Below, one piece after another: positions 1 through 9,034 of a DNA stretch of 64,000 nt; position 1 is the first letter of the stretch, and each line of letters begins with the position of its first letter. Source of the DNA: Candidatus Thiodictyon syntrophicum (GTDB taxonomy: Bacteria; Pseudomonadota; Gammaproteobacteria; Chromatiales; Chromatiaceae). Both the position numbers and the translations under genes were made by a program. The stretch covers positions 3,249,501 through 3,313,500 of the forward strand of contig NZ_CP020370.1 of NCBI RefSeq assembly GCF_002813775.1, given 5' to 3'. The notes beneath the pieces are model-generated. The model made no database searches. It was not told where the DNA came from and saw nothing but the letters and a program-made list of their open reading frames with translations.

Positions 1-2194
1 CACGGCTGGTTTGGCGCAGACACTCCAGCACCTGGGCGGTGGTGAGTTCCGGGTCGACGGACAGCAGCCACGCGACCAGACCGCTGACATGGGGTGCGGC
101 CATGGAGGTGCCGCTGTACTCGGCATAGCCGCTGAAGCGGCTCGCGCCGGTGGCCGCCTCATCGGTAAAGGTGCCGTCCGGCTTCTCCCACAGGGGCACC
201 GAGCTCAGCACATCCACGCCGGGGGCGCTGAAGTAGAACTGCGCACCGACCATGTTATTGGCGATGCCGGAAAATTCGGCCCGAATGATGTTTGCCCGGT
301 TATCGGTCTTGTCCAGGGCCTCAACGACAATGACGTTGCCCGCGCCGTTGTAGGCCGCCCAGGCCATGGGGCTGTTGTACTGGGCGCTGATCACATTCCA
401 TTGCGCGGCCCGGACCGGAATGTTCGGGTCATCAAACTGAGCCGGATCGGAGTGGAGCTGGCCGGCGATGTCCCAGCGGTCATTGCCAGCGGAGACCACA
501 AACATCACGTTGCGGCCGGACTCCGGATGACGGGTTGGGTCCGCCCACCAAGCCACGCGCCGGGCGATCTTGCCCTGGGCCTCCACAAAGGCGCGGATCA
601 CCGGATTGTTGTCCGGCGTCGAGGGCACGCGGGTCAAGCGTATCTCACCACCGGCGGCGGGGTCCGGCTGACCGGAGAACAGGGCCGGCAGATAGTAGTC
701 ACCGGGGTCGGTGTAGTTACCATCCCCGTTGCCATCGTAGGTCCAGTTCTTGCGGCCATTCTTCTTCCAGTTGTAGCCCTGGCTGCTGTTGATCACCCGC
801 ACATCCGGGCGGGCGTGGATGAGGCGGCGCATCTGCCCATAGAGCATGTCCCCAAGGCTGGTGAAGAACGCCCCCCAGGTGCCCATCCCGATGCCACCGT
901 TGCTCGGCTGACTGGCAATCACCGCGAACGGCGAGGCGCCGTCGATCCCCTTGCCGTCCCCCCAAGTGGCGGCGATGGTGCCGGCCACATGGCTGCCGTG
1001 GCCCTCGGTGACGGTCTGGTCGGTCACACCCTCCCAAATCACCGTGCCGCTCAGGTCCGGGTGGATGCGAAAGGTGCGGGTATCCGACAGTCCGACCTCG
1101 ATGCGGCGGTCGAACTTGCCCACATGCGCCTTCAGGTTCCAGACCTGCGGGAAGTTGGCGTATTCCAGCCCCCAGTTGCCGCGGGACGGGGCCAGGGTCC
1201 AGTCCCAAATGAAGTCCGTTGCGAAGTCGTAGACCTGTTTCTCACGCAGTACCTTCAGCGTGCCGGGCGTGGCCGGTGGCAGCGCCGTGGCGCTGATCAG
1301 CGCATCGTGGGCCACCGCCTCGACCGCCGGCAGCGCCGCCAGCGTCGCCACGAGGGCCCGGATCGCGCTGTGATCGTTGCTGTCCGGGATCTCGATATAC
1401 GCCGTGCCGATGGCCGGGAGGCCGCCCACCACCCGCGCGTTGGCGGCGGCCGACGCGGTGAGCACCGGGCCGAGGCTTGCCCCCTCGCGCAGCATGACCA
1501 TCAGCCGGGTGCGGGAGACGGGCTGGAAGATCTCGGGCTCCACGCTGAAGTGGGCCGGGTCCGCCGGGGTCAGCGGCAGGTCCGGCACGCCCCCCGCGGG
1601 GTCGATCAGGCGCACCTCGGCAATCGCCTGCACCGCCGGGTTGGCCACCGCCCGCACCGCGACCCGCACCACCGGCTCCGGCGGCAGGGTGTCCGGCGCC
1701 TGGTAGATTGCCGGGGTCCCCTGGGTGATGGTGCCATGCACCGCGTCGCCGCCGTCGCCGCCGGCCACGCTCCAGACCAGCGCCGACGGGCCGCCGGCGA
1801 CCAGGGCAGTGAACGGCGCGGTCCGTTCCAGCGGCAGATTGACCGCCGTCGGGGTCAGCGTCAGGGTCAGCGGGGAGACGAGGAAGGGCTCCGCGGTGGT
1901 CGCTTCACCGTCCGCGGTCAGAACCCGCAGCGGGTCGGTCGTGGCGCCCGCCGGAATGGTCACCCTGACCTCCTCTTCGCTGCCGCCCTGCACCTCCAGG
2001 GCGAGGTCTCCGATCCTGACTGTCAGCGTCTCGGGTGCCAGGTTGGCACCGACCAGACGGACTTCGGTGCCCGCCGGGCCGCCCGTCGGGCTGAAGTAGT
2101 CGATGACCGGCGGCGCGGCGGCCGTCAGCGATGCGCAGAGGGCGAGCAGCACCAGCAGCGCGCCTTGAAGGGGGGTACGGATTCGCCTGATCAT
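1..2194 (-). CDS. Subtilisin-like serine protease (S8) with N-terminal IPT/TIG domain, 3' end outside the window
   Basis: The frame reads from an ATG at 2194 to the window edge (about 731 residues) without a stop. Residues 1-26 form a signal peptide (basic start, then a Leu/Ala-rich core). An IPT/TIG-like beta domain follows at about 28-100 (start FSPTGGPAGTEV), then Ig-like sequence. The S8 catalytic domain starts near 350. The triad can be read directly: Asp371 (GLSDTRT), His399 (EGHGSHVAG) and Ser697 (SGTSMAAPHVSG), with VSAGND as the oxyanion-hole Asn region. The His-to-Ser gap of about 300 residues is longer than in plain subtilisins, so an insertion is likely. The product should be a secreted endopeptidase. 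It begins 5 bp after the stop of the upstream 1315-aa gene, so it is the last visible gene of a three-gene operon. The C-terminus is not visible. Confidence 0.88.
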   Translation of the reverse strand, partial: MIRRIRTPLQGALLVLLALCASLTAAAPPVIDYFSPTGGPAGTEVRLVGANLAPETLTVRIGDLALEVQGGSEEEVRVTIPAGATTDPLRVLTADGEATTAEPFLVSPLTLTLTPTAVNLPLERTAPFTALVAGGPSALVWSVAGGDGGDAVHGTITQGTPAIYQAPDTLPPEPVVRVAVRAVANPAVQAIAEVRLIDPAGGVPDLPLTPADPAHFSVEPEIFQPVSRTRLMVMLREGASLGPVLTASAAANARVVGGLPAIGTAYIEIPDSNDHSAIRALVATLAALPAVEAVAHDALISATALPPATPGTLKVLREKQVYDFATDFIWDWTLAPSRGNWGLEYANFPQVWNLKAHVGKFDRRIEVGLSDTRTFRIHPDLSGTVIWEGVTDQTVTEGHGSHVAGTIAATWGDGKGIDGASPFAVIASQPSNGGIGMGTWGAFFTSLGDMLYGQMRRLIHARPDVRVINSSQGYNWKKNGRKNWTYDGNGDGNYTDPGDYYLPALFSGQPDPAAGGEIRLTRVPSTPDNNPVIRAFVEAQGKIARRVAWWADPTRHPESGRNVMFVVSAGNDRWDIAGQLHSDPAQFDDPNIPVRAAQWNVISAQYNSPMAWAAYNGAGNVIVVEALDKTDNRANIIRAEFSGIANNMVGAQFYFSAPGVDVLSSVPLWEKPDGTFTDEAATGASRFSGYAEYSGTSMAAPHVSGLVAWLLSVDPELTTAQVLECLRQTSR

Positions 2195-2199
2195 CGCGC

Positions 2200-5100
2200 T
2201 TACTCCGGCTCGAACAGGGCGTCGAGGGTCGGCACGCCGTCGGTGAAACGCAGCACGCGCCAGCCGTCCAGCAGGAACAAACGGCCCTCGCCGTCAAAGG
2301 CCATGTCGATGGCCCGCCCGGCGGAGTGCTCGTCGGGCGGGATCGTCGCCCAGATCTGGCCGACCCGCCGGAACGGGTCCCAGGGCTGGTTGACCGGCAC
2401 CCGTTTGATCTGCATGGTCGAGTTGTCGACGATGTAGAGATCCTCCGCGACCGGATCGGCGGCGCGCCGGATCACCATCGGCCCGGACAGGGTCGGCCGC
2501 GCGAACATCAGCATCTGGCTGAAGTAGTTGATGCTGCCGGTGAAGCTCCGCGCCCCGTCGGGTTGCGCGAAGCGGAACAGGCGCCCGCCGAAGGCGTCCT
2601 CCGAGGCCGGGTTGGCCGCATAGAGGTTGCCGAGGCTGTCGATGGCGAGCCCCGCCTGGACGATCAGGCGCCCGTCGCGCAGCGAGGCCTTGAAGCCGGC
2701 GTCGACAAAGCGGATGCGGCTCGCCCCGCGGGTGCCGACGCCACTGCCGGGGGCAATCAACTGGTAGAATGCGCCGAGTTCGGCATCGCTGTAGTAGGCG
2801 ATGTCCCGATCCGGGTCCGGGTCCACCTCGATGCCGTCCAGGGTCACCGAGAAGTCCAGTGGCCCCACGTAGAGGGACCGCGGCGCCGAGAAGTCGCTCA
2901 TCAGGCGACGCGCCCCGAAGGCGAATACGGACTTGGCGCCGGCGAAGCTGGCTGGCCACCAGTCCCCGCCCGGTCCGCCGACGTCCGGGTCGACGCCTTG
3001 GTAGCGAGTCGCCCGCAGGGAATAGAAGCTGGTGCCGTCCGGCGGGTCCGGGTCCACCAGCAGCAGATCGTCGCCGCCGTCGAAGCGACCGCGGGCCGCC
3101 AGTTCCGGCACCTGGTCACCCTGGAACCGATAGAGATCGTAGACGAAGGCCCGACCGGGCCGGGCGGGGTCGTCGCCGGTGCTGCGCCGGAAGGCGGCCT
3201 TGACCAGCGCGGTGCCGTCCTCCTGGGTCTCCAGGTCGAGCCCGGTCAGCAGCGGTGCAGCCGGGACATGGAGCGCGACATTGGCGTTGATCATCGCCGC
3301 ATGCATCTCGTCGATGGCCGGGCCGGCCAGGAATATCGGCGCGGCCAGCGTGCCGAGCAGCGAGCCGCTGGACATCAGCATGCCGCCCAGCATCACCGAC
3401 ACCGCCGCCTCGGCCATGCCGACCTGAATCTGGCCCTGGATCACGCCGTCCTTGGAGGTGAAGAAGTTGCGCCAGAAGCGGGTGAAGGGCCGATTGGCGG
3501 ACGGGAACGGCGGTGACGCGGGCAGCACCTGCGCGAGCAGAATCTGCTCGAGCACAGGCGCGTCCGTCGCAATGGTCGGATCGTAGCGGGTGGTCTGCGC
3601 CGCGAGCATGGTCCCGGCCAAGCGGCCGAGCAGACCGTTCTTGCGCAGGTGGACATAGGTGAACAGGCTGTTCAGCAGCAGGTGCGACTGCAACGCGTTC
3701 AGCCGGGTGTAGGGCGACAACACCGGGGCCTGCGGCAGCAGCGTGCGCCCGCTGTTGAAGACCAGCACCGCCAGGGCATTGCCGGGCGCGGTCGGATCCT
3801 GCCAGGCGGCGTCGATCTCCGCCTGCAGGCCGGCGAGCCATTCGCCGAGGTCCGGCGACCCGCTGCCGGTCCAGCGGAAGCCGGCGGACAGGCCGTATAG
3901 CAGCGCCTGCAGGGACAGGCCCTCGCCGCGGCTGAGCGCATCGGTCAGTGCGGTGATCCCGGTGTCGGTGACGGACACCAGGCCATCGCCGGTGAGTGCG
4001 GGGTTCAACTGGTTGCCGTAGGCGTCGTGCACGCCGGCCTCGTCGCCGCCGACCAGCAGCAGGGCCTCGGTGATCAGGCCACGCAGCCGGGCCGGGTCGA
4101 GGACCGTCGCCGGGTCGCCGAGCCCGCGCCCGAGGATGCTGAGGGTGCTAATGGACGGCGCCGAGGTCGGGTCGAACACGGTGGCCGCGGCGTCCAGGGC
4201 ACCGACGGCCACCGGCAGGCCGATCCGGGTCTCCACGGTCTGGCTCAGGAACCGCCGGTTCGGGGCGTTGACGATGAGCTGGTAGGTGCCGGGCGGCATG
4301 CCGGTCAGCGTGAACCGCCCGTCGGCGCCCAGGGCGACCTGGAAGTTCGTCCCGGACAGGGCCACGGTACCGGCAGTGACCGGCGCGCCGCTATCGGGGT
4401 CGCGGATCAGGCCGGTGATGGTCGTGCTGCCGGGCTCCACCGTGAAGGCGTTCACCGACACCGCGACCGCGCCACCGGTGACGATGCGCGGCGCACGTGG
4501 TCCGGGGTTGGCAGCCGGGTCGATCCGGATGCGGGCGACCGCCAGGTTCGACGCCAGCACCGTCAGGGATTCCACGGTGATGCCGGCGCCGGCCTCCAGC
4601 CGGCTCTCGCCGGCGACGAAGGCGGTCGCGTAGCGGCCGTCCGCGGCGCCGGAGAACTGGACGTCCAGGGTCGCGCCCTGGGGTGCACTGGTCGGCACCA
4701 GGCCGGTGATGACGCCGGCCCCCGGCGACGGCAGCGGCGGCAGGCCGCCGGGGGCGTTCACGGTCCCGAGCACCCGCTGGGTGGCCTGGAACGTGGGCGA
4801 TCCCACCGGCGCCACCTGCAGGACCAATTCGCGGGCCTGGCCGGTGCCGGGCTGGGTATCGGTGACGGTGATTGTCAGGGTCGCGGGTCCGGTGGTCACC
4901 TTGCCGTCGGTGGCGGTGAGGTCGATCCGGTACTCCCCGGCCTGATCATAGTCCGGGGCGAAGGTCAGCACCCCCGCCGCCGCGGCGAACACGGCGTTGA
5001 CCGGCAACGCGTCGGCGGTGATGCGCACCGCATCGCCATCGAGGTCACTGGCGCTGATCGGCACGTTCAATACGCCACCCTCGGCAACCGTCGCCGTCGC

Positions 5101-6147
5101 GGGCAGGTCCAGCACCGGCGCCCGGTTGGTGTCGCTGACCTCTACCCGCACCGCGGCAGTGCGGGTGTAGCCCTCCGGGTCGCGGGCGGTGAACGTCAGG
5201 TAATGGGTGCCCTGCTGGGTGTAGTCCGGGCTGAAGCTCAGGCGGCCGGTCGCGACCGGACCCGGGGTCGCGTCGAAGCGGGCATTGGTCAACGGCGGAG
5301 CCGCGGTGAGGGTCACGACGCCGCCGTCCGGGTCATCGGCGCTGACCGGAATCTCCAGCGTCCCGCCCTCCGCGATGTTGTGGTTCGGCACGATGGTCAG
5401 GGCCGGCGGACTCGGCGGCGGGGCCTGGGTCACGGTGATCTGCACGGTCGCCGGGGCGCTGTCCTGGCCTTGGTTGTCGGTGACGACGAGCGTGAAGGTA
5501 TGGCTGCCCGGCGCGAGGGGCAGGGTCGGATTCACGACGTCGCCGGGGTCCGGCGCGCCGGTCCAGCGCCAGGCGACGACTGCGCCATCCGGGTCCGTCG
5601 ACCCACTGCCGTCCAGGGTCACCGCGACAGTGCTGCTGTCCCAGGGGACGACGGCTGCGATCGCAGCCCCGGCGTCGGCCCGCGGCGGCTGGTTTGGCGG
5701 CGGCGCCGGAATCTCCCGCTCCAACCGCAGCGTCGCCACCAGTTGCCCACGCCCGCCGCTGAATTTGAGCTGGCGCTTGTGCGTGGCACCAGCGGCGAAG
5801 GCCGCGCCCTGGCCGGTCAGCAGGCCGTAGAAGGGCTCGTTGGCGGCGGTGGCACCCATCGGTTCCAGCGCGGTCTTGTTCGCGCTCGCGACCACCAGCC
5901 GGTACTGACCGGGCAACGCGGTGCGCCCGGTGTTGGACACCGAGACATCGAGCAGAAAGGTCTGGGTGCGGCTGTCCAGGATGGGCCGCGCCTGGGTGAT
6001 CTTAAACGCCGGGTCGGTGACCGGCAGGAACTCGGCCGCGGCAGGTGTTGCCAGGGTCAGCAGACCGAATACCAGGCCCAGCGCCGCGAACCACCCGCGG
6101 GGACCAGGACGTTGCGTCGAAGGGTGGCGGGCGGTGGGGCGGTGCAT
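2200..6147 (-). CDS. Large secreted PKD/Ig-repeat protein with carboxypeptidase-regulatory-like and propeller-like domains
   Basis: 1315 residues with a signal peptide (about 1-38, ending TPAAAE). A PKD domain lies at about 150-240 (SGSTDPDG core, then TDNQGQDS). Two cadherin/He_PIG-like Ig repeats follow at about 245-430 (ADDPDG, SDLDGDAV). A carboxypeptidase regulatory-like fold sits at about 570-650 (TGLIRDPDSG, GMPPGTYQL). The last about 160 residues contain NHL-like units (AIDSLGNLYAAN, AFDGEGRLFLLDG). No catalytic motif is visible, so a structural, adhesive or substrate-presenting role outside the cell is likely. It sits 10 bp downstream of the PEP-CTERM-like gene and 5 bp upstream of the protease, so the three are probably co-transcribed and may work together in the envelope. 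Function is inferred from domains only. Confidence 0.8.
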   Translation of the reverse strand: MHRPTARHPSTQRPGPRGWFAALGLVFGLLTLATPAAAEFLPVTDPAFKITQARPILDSRTQTFLLDVSVSNTGRTALPGQYRLVVASANKTALEPMGATAANEPFYGLLTGQGAAFAAGATHKRQLKFSGGRGQLVATLRLEREIPAPPPNQPPRADAGAAIAAVVPWDSSTVAVTLDGSGSTDPDGAVVAWRWTGAPDPGDVVNPTLPLAPGSHTFTLVVTDNQGQDSAPATVQITVTQAPPPSPPALTIVPNHNIAEGGTLEIPVSADDPDGGVVTLTAAPPLTNARFDATPGPVATGRLSFSPDYTQQGTHYLTFTARDPEGYTRTAAVRVEVSDTNRAPVLDLPATATVAEGGVLNVPISASDLDGDAVRITADALPVNAVFAAAAGVLTFAPDYDQAGEYRIDLTATDGKVTTGPATLTITVTDTQPGTGQARELVLQVAPVGSPTFQATQRVLGTVNAPGGLPPLPSPGAGVITGLVPTSAPQGATLDVQFSGAADGRYATAFVAGESRLEAGAGITVESLTVLASNLAVARIRIDPAANPGPRAPRIVTGGAVAVSVNAFTVEPGSTTITGLIRDPDSGAPVTAGTVALSGTNFQVALGADGRFTLTGMPPGTYQLIVNAPNRRFLSQTVETRIGLPVAVGALDAAATVFDPTSAPSISTLSILGRGLGDPATVLDPARLRGLITEALLLVGGDEAGVHDAYGNQLNPALTGDGLVSVTDTGITALTDALSRGEGLSLQALLYGLSAGFRWTGSGSPDLGEWLAGLQAEIDAAWQDPTAPGNALAVLVFNSGRTLLPQAPVLSPYTRLNALQSHLLLNSLFTYVHLRKNGLLGRLAGTMLAAQTTRYDPTIATDAPVLEQILLAQVLPASPPFPSANRPFTRFWRNFFTSKDGVIQGQIQVGMAEAAVSVMLGGMLMSSGSLLGTLAAPIFLAGPAIDEMHAAMINANVALHVPAAPLLTGLDLETQEDGTALVKAAFRRSTGDDPARPGRAFVYDLYRFQGDQVPELAARGRFDGGDDLLLVDPDPPDGTSFYSLRATRYQGVDPDVGGPGGDWWPASFAGAKSVFAFGARRLMSDFSAPRSLYVGPLDFSVTLDGIEVDPDPDRDIAYYSDAELGAFYQLIAPGSGVGTRGASRIRFVDAGFKASLRDGRLIVQAGLAIDSLGNLYAANPASEDAFGGRLFRFAQPDGARSFTGSINYFSQMLMFARPTLSGPMVIRRAADPVAEDLYIVDNSTMQIKRVPVNQPWDPFRRVGQIWATIPPDEHSAGRAIDMAFDGEGRLFLLDGWRVLRFTDGVPTLDALFEPE

Positions 6148-6157
6148 GCTGGCGTCC

Positions 6158-6823
6158 TTAGGTTACGAGGGTCGCGAGCCGACGACCGGCGCGATGCCAG
6201 TCGGCGCGGCGGACGAGCAGGCCGAGGCCCGGCAGCAGCAGCACCAGGGTTGGCGGCAGCGGCACCGCGGCTGCGGCAATCGCGACATTGCCGATGGCGA
6301 ACCAGTCCGCTTCGTCGAAATCGCCATCCTCCAACAGGAACTCAAGCACGACGGACTGGCCGGCGAAGGCGCCGATCGCGGCGCTGGCAGTGTCCTTGCC
6401 GGTTGGGGCACTCGTGTCGAAGGGGGGTTGGGGGAACAGGTCGATGTAGTTGGTGAAGCCCGCAAGCCACAACACCGCTTGGACGAAATCCGCTGGCGGG
6501 TCGGCGGCGGTCAGCGCCCATTGGTAGTCGAAGCTGAGTGTCTGGGCACTGGGGTCGAGATCGAAGGACTGGAACAGCGAGACCTCGAAGTTGACGGGGT
6601 CGTTCGCGAGCTTGGCGAAACCGCCGTTCATCAGCGTAAACTGGGGTCCGGTCGGCGGATCGACCAGACTCCGGTTAGAAGTCACGCTGTCGCGTACCGC
6701 GCCCGTCCAGCCCTCGAAGTTTGCAAAGGCGCCGTTGACGAATGGCCCGGCCCAGGCGGCTGACTGCGTCAGCCCCAGGCACAGCGCCACGGCTGATAAA
6801 AGATTGATTATGCTTCGCATCAT
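6158..6823 (-). CDS. Exported protein with VPLPA/PEP-CTERM-like sorting signal
   Basis: About 221 residues. An N-terminal signal peptide (core INLLSAVALCLGL) precedes a beta-rich middle resembling PEP-CTERM carbohydrate-binding-type domains (NGAFANFEGW, SFDYQWALTA). The C-terminus has the tripartite sorting signal: a VPLPP motif, the hydrophobic stretch TLVLLLPGLGLLV and a basic tail (RRADWHRAGRR). Such tails are processed by exosortases in EPS-producing Gram-negatives; no exosortase gene is in this window. The start is ambiguous: GTG at 6829, ATG at 6823 and ATG at 6820 lie in a row with only a poorly spaced GGTGAGG before them. It is the first gene of the operon leading to the PKD protein and the subtilisin. 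Confidence 0.78.
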   Translation of the reverse strand: MMRSIINLLSAVALCLGLTQSAAWAGPFVNGAFANFEGWTGAVRDSVTSNRSLVDPPTGPQFTLMNGGFAKLANDPVNFEVSLFQSFDLDPSAQTLSFDYQWALTAADPPADFVQAVLWLAGFTNYIDLFPQPPFDTSAPTGKDTASAAIGAFAGQSVVLEFLLEDGDFDEADWFAIGNVAIAAAAVPLPPTLVLLLPGLGLLVRRADWHRAGRRLATLVT

Positions 6824-7084
6824 CCTCACCAGGGTTGCGCTGCGCCACCGCAGCTGGGACTGCCGCAGCGGTCGAAAATGTTCCCTCCGGGCCTCTGCTT
6901 ACAATTATTTACAGTAGTGGGCGTCGTATGTCAAACCATCACACTAGGATCATGGGCGGCCCGCCCGTCGCCACTGCTTCGCACCGGCTGAGGTCCGGCC
7001 TGTTCGCCGCGGTGTCGCTGCCTGCTGCACCGGAGGCCCGCAGGACGATCGCCACTGCGCCATGAGCACCATGGCGGGGCCGCC
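6824..7084. promoter_or_regulatory. Intergenic spacer upstream of the exported-protein operon
   Basis: 261 bp between the PEP-CTERM-like gene and the end of nadA, both on the minus strand. It should contain the operon promoter. A locally AT-richer stretch near 6895-6930 (ttacaattatttacagtag) is the best candidate, but no clear -35/-10 pair can be asserted. Confidence 0.3.
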
Positions 7085-8131
7085 CTACGCATGGGTCCGG
7101 GCAAAGTCCAACATGCGCTGGATCGGGATCACGGCGGCTTGGCGCACGCCCTCGTCGATCGCGATCTCCTGATCCTGGGTGAGCAGGACGCGCTCCAGGC
7201 TTTGCAGCGCATTCATGGCCATCCAGGGGCAATGGGCGCAGCTCTCGCAGGTGGCGCCCTCACCGGCCGTTGGCGCCGCGATCAGGGTCTTGTGGGGGGC
7301 GAGCTGGTGCATCTTCCAGAAGATGCCCGCGTCGGTGGCGACGATGAACTCCTGGTTGGGCAGGTCCACCACGGCCCGGATCAACTGGGTGGTGGAACCC
7401 ACCACATCGGCCTGGTCCACGACCTCGTCCGGGGCCTCCGGGTGCACCAGCACCGCCGCCTTGGGGTGCAGCCGGCGCACCCGCTCCAGGGCAAAGGACT
7501 TGAACTCCTCGTGGACGACACAGGCCCCGTCCCACAGCAGCATCTCGGCCCCGGTCTGCCGCTCGATATAGTGACCCAGGTGCCGGTCCGGCGCCCACAG
7601 GACCTTCTGTCCCTGTGCCTTCAGGTGCCTGACGATCGGCAGCGCGATGCTGGAGGTGACCACCCAGTCGGCCCGCGCCTTCACCCGGGCGCTGGTATTG
7701 GCATAGACCACTACGGTGTGGTCCGGGTGGGCGTCGCAGAAGGCGGCAAAGGCGTCCGCCGGGCAGCCCTCGTCCAGTGAACAGGTCGCCTTCAGGTCGG
7801 GCATAAGTACCCGCTTCTCGGGGTTTAAGATTTTGGCCGTCTCACCCATGAAGCGGACCCCGCAGACCACCAGGGTGCGGGCCTCGCTGGCCGCGCCGAA
7901 GCGGGCCATCTCCAGCGAATCGGCCACACAGCCGCCGGTCTCCTCGGCCAGGGATTGCAGGTCGCCGTCGGTGTAATAGTGGGCGACCAGGACGGCGCCC
8001 TGGGCGGCCAGCAGGGCGGCGATGCGCGCCTTGAGTGCGTCGGTCTCGCCCGCGCTCAACGCCGGCCACCGTGGGTGGGGCGGGACCGGGAGCGGGGGGC
8101 GGGGAGGCGCGGTGACGGGGGTGCTGCTCAT
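7085..8131 (-). CDS. nadA: Quinolinate synthase A
   Basis: 348 residues, matching the E. coli enzyme in length and along most of its sequence. NadA condenses iminoaspartate with dihydroxyacetone phosphate to quinolinate in de novo NAD synthesis, using a [4Fe-4S] cluster. Visible signatures are [19 protein letters not shown] near the N-terminus, [12 protein letters not shown], the region of the first ligand (ATCSLDEGC), the second cysteine in [10 protein letters not shown], and the C-terminal [16 protein letters not shown]. The open frame extends upstream to 8476, but that part translates a dispersed repeat and is not conserved. The ATG at 8131 ([10 protein letters not shown]) gives family length. 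No nadB or nadC is adjacent, so it is a stand-alone gene. Confidence 0.97.
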   Translation of the reverse strand: MSSTPVTAPPRPPLPVPPHPRWPALSAGETDALKARIAALLAAQGAVLVAHYYTDGDLQSLAEETGGCVADSLEMARFGAASEARTLVVCGVRFMGETAKILNPEKRVLMPDLKATCSLDEGCPADAFAAFCDAHPDHTVVVYANTSARVKARADWVVTSSIALPIVRHLKAQGQKVLWAPDRHLGHYIERQTGAEMLLWDGACVVHEEFKSFALERVRRLHPKAAVLVHPEAPDEVVDQADVVGSTTQLIRAVVDLPNQEFIVATDAGIFWKMHQLAPHKTLIAAPTAGEGATCESCAHCPWMAMNALQSLERVLLTQDQEIAIDEGVRQAAVIPIQRMLDFARTHA

Positions 8132-8248
8132 GAAGTGGTGCTCGGCGGGGGCCGGTGGGTCCGGCAGGCATTGGAATAGGCCCATTATGCACCGACCCGT
8201 GGCTGCGGCTGAGCCCCGGGGAGGTCCGGACCACCACGGAGCGGCCGC

Positions 8249-8370
8249 GGGTACGCTGTGCTGGTCGTTGTCGTTGTCGTTGTCGTGATCGGATTGTTCG
8301 ATTACGACAACGACAACGACGTCCAGTCCGTGAGAAGGTCCGGTCGCTGTAGGGTACGCATCGCATACCC
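8249..8370 (-). repeat. GTTGTC/GACAAC palindromic repeat element, copy A
   Basis: About 120 bp. Tandem GTTGTC units face GACAAC units across a short AT-richer loop (8264-8321), giving a stem of about 17 bp or more. Outside the stem are a segment with gtccgtgagaaggtccg and a terminal gggtacgcatcgcataccc. Read on the minus strand it aligns almost end to end with the copy at 9813-9941, so the two are inverted relative to each other and flank the 8.5-9.7 kb genes. It lies upstream of nadA and produces a false extension of its reading frame. Confidence 0.85.
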
Positions 8371-8492
8371 GGCCCCAGAGGTTCCCGCGGCGGCATGGAC
8401 CGGTGTCGGTCCCTGGCGGATAATAGGCCGCCGGCCTGGCGCCGGCGTTAGGTTTCCCAATCCGAATTCCGTCCATTGAGGATCACACGATC

Positions 8493-8792
8493 ATGCAGAC
8501 GAAAGAAGAGTATCTGGCGAAACTGAAGGTCCAACTCGACGAGTGGCAGGGCGACCTGGAGGTCCTGCGCGGCAAGGCGGAGACCGCCACCGAGGACGCC
8601 AAGGTCAAGATCCACGAGCAGATCGCCGAGCTGCGCGCCAAGTGGGACGAGGGTCATGCCCGGCGCGAGGAGATCAAGGACGCCGCCGACGACAAGTGGG
8701 AGGAATTCAAGGACGAGGCCGAGGCGAAGTGGGAGGAGTTCAAGGTCGGCGCCAAGGACTCCTTCGATAAGGTCAAATCCTACTTCAGCTGA
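8493..8792 (+). CDS. Small charged coiled-coil protein
   Basis: 99 residues, highly charged, no signal peptide. Heptad-like Lys/Glu/Leu patterning runs through the whole chain and a repeated WEEF unit occurs twice (DKWEEFKDEAEAKWEEFK). This suggests a single long amphipathic helix or coiled coil, as in small stress-associated coiled-coil proteins of proteobacteria and cyanobacteria. A TGAGGATC ribosome-binding site precedes the ATG at 8493. It is monocistronic, divergent from nadA, and no enzymatic role can be assigned. Confidence 0.75.
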   Translation: MQTKEEYLAKLKVQLDEWQGDLEVLRGKAETATEDAKVKIHEQIAELRAKWDEGHARREEIKDAADDKWEEFKDEAEAKWEEFKVGAKDSFDKVKSYFS

Positions 8793-8837
8793 GTCTGCCG
8801 TCAACCCCGCGGGTCCCGGCCAGCCGGGGCTCGCGCC

Positions 8838-9010
8838 CCGTAGCCCGTAGCCCGTAGCCCGTAGGATGGGTAGAGCGCAGCGAAACCCATCTCCCTCGCG
8901 GGACGGGGCATTCGCCCCGTCCCAAGCGCTTCTGCAATCGCCGATCCCAGGCGCAGGCCTGCGGGTCCGCAGAAAACCTGGCGGACGGGGCGAATGCCCC
9001 GTCCGACCCG
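8838..9010. repeat. GTAGCCC tandem plus GGGACGGGGC inverted-repeat element, copy 1
   Basis: Begins with four tandem gtagccc units (about 8838-8862), then gtaggatgggtagagcgcagcg, the palindrome gggacggggcattcgccccgtccc (about 8900-8923), a middle with gcgggtccgcagaaaac, and the palindrome ggacggggcgaatgccccgtcc (about 8983-9004). The same block order recurs at 23378-23590. It is a dispersed intergenic element just downstream of the 3' ends of two convergent genes. Confidence 0.75.
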
Positions 9011-9034
9011 CAAACCCATCCTGTGCGCCCCAGT

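Noticed and set aside
11-2437. 808-codon plus-strand frame opposite the subtilisin gene
   Set aside because: It is a high-GC mirror of the minus-strand protease, whose catalytic triad and signal peptide are clear. The plus frame has no domain and is Arg/Gly/His-rich.
4027-6456. 809-codon plus-strand frame opposite the PKD protein
   Set aside because: Same effect: antisense of a GC-rich repeat protein, low-complexity Arg/Gly composition, no ribosome-binding site.
8132-8476. 115-residue N-terminal extension of NadA
   Set aside because: It translates the GTTGTC repeat (runs of Val and Asp-Asn) and is absent from the family; the ATG at 8131 gives the normal length.
8838-8866. Possible minisatellite promoter array of gtagccc units
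   Set aside because: It sits behind converging 3' ends and belongs to a dispersed intergenic element, so there is no reason to call it regulatory.
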